Shown here: in pieces, positions 12,341-13,998 of the stretch
Position numbering within the stretch: position 1 is the first letter of the stretch
Layout of the letters: each line of letters opens with the position of its first letter
Assembly (NCBI GenBank): GCA_000431215.1
Contig: HF985584.1
Location: 1 to 13,998, forward strand
Direction of reading: 5' to 3'
Source: Prevotella sp. CAG:1031
GTDB taxonomy: Bacteria > Bacteroidota > Bacteroidia > Bacteroidales > Muribaculaceae
Length of the DNA: 13,998 bases
Made by a program: the position numbers and the translations under genes
The notes under the pieces: model-generated
The model's input: only the letters and a program-made list of their open reading frames with translations
Databases searched by the model: none
Told to the model about the DNA's origin: nothing

Positions 12341-13318
12341 TCAGAGCTCTTCACGCAGCCTGTAGCCGTTGCGCAGGGCCTCGAACTCGGCCGTCCGGGC
12401 GCGAAGGAGGGCAGTGTCGGCGGCGATGTCGTAAGACGCCGCGGCCTCGGCGAGACTGACTGTTTCGGGCACGCGGTGGACACTTTCCGCTGCTCCGGTC
12501 GGAGCCATGCCGAGATAGCGGCGCAGGGCGTCGGCGGCCATAATCGAGGCGCGCATCTTCCCCTGGCGGCTGTAGCCGGCGATATGCGGAGTAGCCACGG
12601 CGGCGCGCTCCAGAAGCGCGGCGCTGATATTCGGCTCGTTCTCCCAGCAGTCGATGGCGGCGGCGCCAGCAAGCCCCTTGTCGAGGGCCTCGACGAGGGC
12701 AGATGTGTCGACAATGGCGCCGCGGGCGGCGTTGAAGATAGCCGGGCGGCGGCGCAGTGCGGCGAAGAACTCTCGCGAGGCGAGATGGCGGGTGGTGGCG
12801 TCGAGCGGAGTATGGAAGGTTATGACATCGGCCTCGCGGGCTATCGTCGCGAGGTCGCAGAATCCTTCGGGGCCTTCGCGCATGGCGCGCGGCGGGTCGT
12901 TGACGAGAATACGCAGCCCCATTGCCCTGCCCCAGCGCTCGACGATAGAGCCGACATGGCCGCAGCCGACGATTCCGAGCGTCTGCGCGTCGGGACGCAC
13001 GGCGGCGAGGGCGGCGAAGACCCATTGCGCCACGGCCGGGGCGTTGCAGCCGGGCGCCGACGCCACCGTTATTCCGCGCCGGCGGCAATAGTCGAGATCG
13101 ATATGGTCGGTGCCGATGGTGGCGGTGGCGATGAAGCGCACCGCAGTGCCGTCGAGCAGCGCGGCGTCACAGCGTGTGCGCGTCCTGACGATAAGTCCTT
13201 CGGCATCGCTTATTGCATCACGGGTGATAGCCTCGGGGGGCAGAAAAAGCGGTTCTACGGGGAGCTCCGCCAGAAGCGGGGCTATATGCGGAATCTTGTT
13301 TTCGACAATTAGTTTCAT
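12341..13318 (-). CDS. pdxB: 4-phosphoerythronate dehydrogenase (vitamin B6 biosynthesis)
   Basis: This 325-residue cytoplasmic NAD-dependent enzyme oxidises 4-phospho-D-erythronate in the DXP-dependent route to pyridoxal phosphate. Diagnostic stretches are MKLIVENKIP, LIVRTRTRC (42-50), FIATATIGTDHID (62-74) and APGCNAPAVAQ (88-98). The nucleotide-binding loop is GIVGCGHVGS (115-124). The D-2-hydroxyacid dehydrogenase catalytic residues are Arg199 (NAARG), Glu228 (WENEP) and His245 (TPHIAG). Their spacing of 29 and 17 equals that of E. coli PdxB (208, 237, 254). The C-terminal dimerisation region is short (about 45 residues; the E. coli protein has 378 in all). The ATG at 13316-13318 overlaps the stop of the membrane protein gene as ATGA, so the two are translationally coupled. 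A longer in-frame reading to 13717 runs through that gene and was rejected. Confidence 0.95.
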   Translation of the reverse strand: MKLIVENKIPHIAPLLAELPVEPLFLPPEAITRDAISDAEGLIVRTRTRCDAALLDGTAVRFIATATIGTDHIDLDYCRRRGITVASAPGCNAPAVAQWVFAALAAVRPDAQTLGIVGCGHVGSIVERWGRAMGLRILVNDPPRAMREGPEGFCDLATIAREADVITFHTPLDATTRHLASREFFAALRRRPAIFNAARGAIVDTSALVEALDKGLAGAAAIDCWENEPNISAALLERAAVATPHIAGYSRQGKMRASIMAADALRRYLGMAPTGAAESVHRVPETVSLAEAAASYDIAADTALLRARTAEFEALRNGYRLREEL

Positions 13319-13998
13319 ATGGCGGCCATCCATGCGAAAAGACTGATATAGACAAGCGGCAGCGCCGGAACGAGCAGATAGCTGCGGCGCCGCTCGTAGA
13401 GCTTCATGAAATAGTTTGCCTGAAACGCAGTCAGGGCGTTGAGAAGCACGATATAGACCGGCATATTGGTGAAGTCGATAACAGCCATAGCGGCTGTGAT
13501 GAACGACACCGTCGACAACAGACCGTTCAGGGCGCGCGAACGCGCGTTGAGGCTGTAGATCTTCAGCAGATTGACGATTCCGAGCGCCGAGCCGAGCACG
13601 ATGGTGAACCCGACCGTGACCCATAGCCTGACGATGTCCTCGCCGGCCCATGTCTGATAGATATTGACGATTTCGGGGCGCCGCAGGCCGCCGATGCCGA
13701 GCCATAGCGCTAAGCATATCGCCGGGAGCGGCGCGGCGACTACGCCGAGAAGCGCCGCCGTCAGGCTGCGCTCGGTGAAGGCGCGCAGCTGTATGAGGCC
13801 GGCCACGAAGATGACGGCGTAGGCCACGAAGGCATATTGCGTGAACGACGCCACGGCTACGACATAGAAAGCGAGGAAGATTCGCCGCGACAGACGCGGC
13901 TCGCTGTAGACCGACATCAGCATCGCCACCGCCGCCAGAACCACGAGCGCCAGCATCGTAGCCCCGGTAAAAGCGGCGACAGCTATCGGAGTGGCGGC
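13315..13998 (-). CDS. Multi-pass inner-membrane protein, 5' end beyond the window
   Basis: The frame is open from the right edge to TGA at 13315-13317, at least 227 residues. The first Met in the window is at 13956, but the 14 codons before it are also open and hydrophobic, so the true start is probably outside. I count about seven or eight membrane segments separated by short basic loops (EPRLSRR, KIYSLNARSRA, KLYERRRSY). There are no recognisable transporter or enzyme motifs. It resembles the uncharacterised membrane proteins found next to pdxB in some Bacteroidales, though this is recollection rather than a search result. The 4-base ATGA overlap puts it in one operon with pdxB. A role linked to vitamin B6 is possible but unsupported by the sequence. 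Confidence 0.7.
   Translation of the reverse strand, partial: AATPIAVAAFTGATMLALVVLAAVAMLMSVYSEPRLSRRIFLAFYVVAVASFTQYAFVAYAVIFVAGLIQLRAFTERSLTAALLGVVAAPLPAICLALWLGIGGLRRPEIVNIYQTWAGEDIVRLWVTVGFTIVLGSALGIVNLLKIYSLNARSRALNGLLSTVSFITAAMAVIDFTNMPVYIVLLNALTAFQANYFMKLYERRRSYLLVPALPLVYISLFAWMAAI

Noticed and set aside
12332..13312. 326-residue plus-strand open frame opposite pdxB
   Set aside because: It is a shadow frame. The minus strand carries all PdxB catalytic residues with the correct spacing.
13319..13717. Long N-terminal extension of pdxB
   Set aside because: The extension lies inside the membrane protein gene in another frame. PdxB proteins start at MKLIVENK, and the ATGA overlap explains the arrangement.

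Overview
The window looks like chromosomal DNA from a GC-rich member of the Bacteroidales, plausibly Muribaculaceae or a close relative. Four things support this. Several genes have Bacteroidetes-type promoters (TTG, a 19-20 base spacer, TAnnTTTG) and no clear Shine-Dalgarno sequences. There is a lipoprotein-TPR-transmembrane-LuxR type regulator, and a secreted protein with a carboxypeptidase-regulatory-like domain. Two large secreted proteins end in type-A-sorting-like tails. The sdaA, pldA and pdxB homologues read like Bacteroidales versions. No tRNA, rRNA, CRISPR array or intact insertion sequence was seen.

Left part, 1-3088, with all genes on the minus strand. Positions 1-348 hold a palindromic repeat element and no convincing gene. 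To its right is a closely spaced run read right to left: a LOG-family nucleotide phosphoribohydrolase (2461-2997), outer-membrane phospholipase A (1590-2432) and iron-sulfur L-serine dehydratase (349-1563). The gaps are 28 and 26 bases, so this is probably an operon.

Centre, 3089-7208. A membrane-anchored regulator (TPR sensor outside, LuxR-like helix-turn-helix inside) runs left. A 725-residue secreted protein runs right. They are divergent from a 137-base intergenic region with a promoter facing each way and a perfect palindrome over one of them. The layout suggests that the regulator controls itself, the surface protein, or both.

Positions 7209-9297. An AT-richer pair follows, made up of a RelE/HigB-like toxin reading frame and an overlapping XRE-type antitoxin gene. 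The toxin frame carries an in-frame TAA at codon 19. After it comes a secreted carboxypeptidase-regulatory-like protein. A second copy of the palindromic element lies in the convergent gap 9298-9557.

Right part, 9558-13998, all minus strand. An 876-residue secreted protein has a C-terminal tail related to that of the 725-residue protein and has its own well-formed promoter. Next are 4-phosphoerythronate dehydrogenase (pdxB, vitamin B6 synthesis) and, overlapping it by 4 bases, a multi-pass membrane protein that runs off the right edge.

I do not see a complete new multi-gene system. The best leads are the roughly 170-base palindromic element present in two copies, the interrupted toxin, and the regulator/surface-protein pair. 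All family assignments were made by reading motifs; no database search was run.
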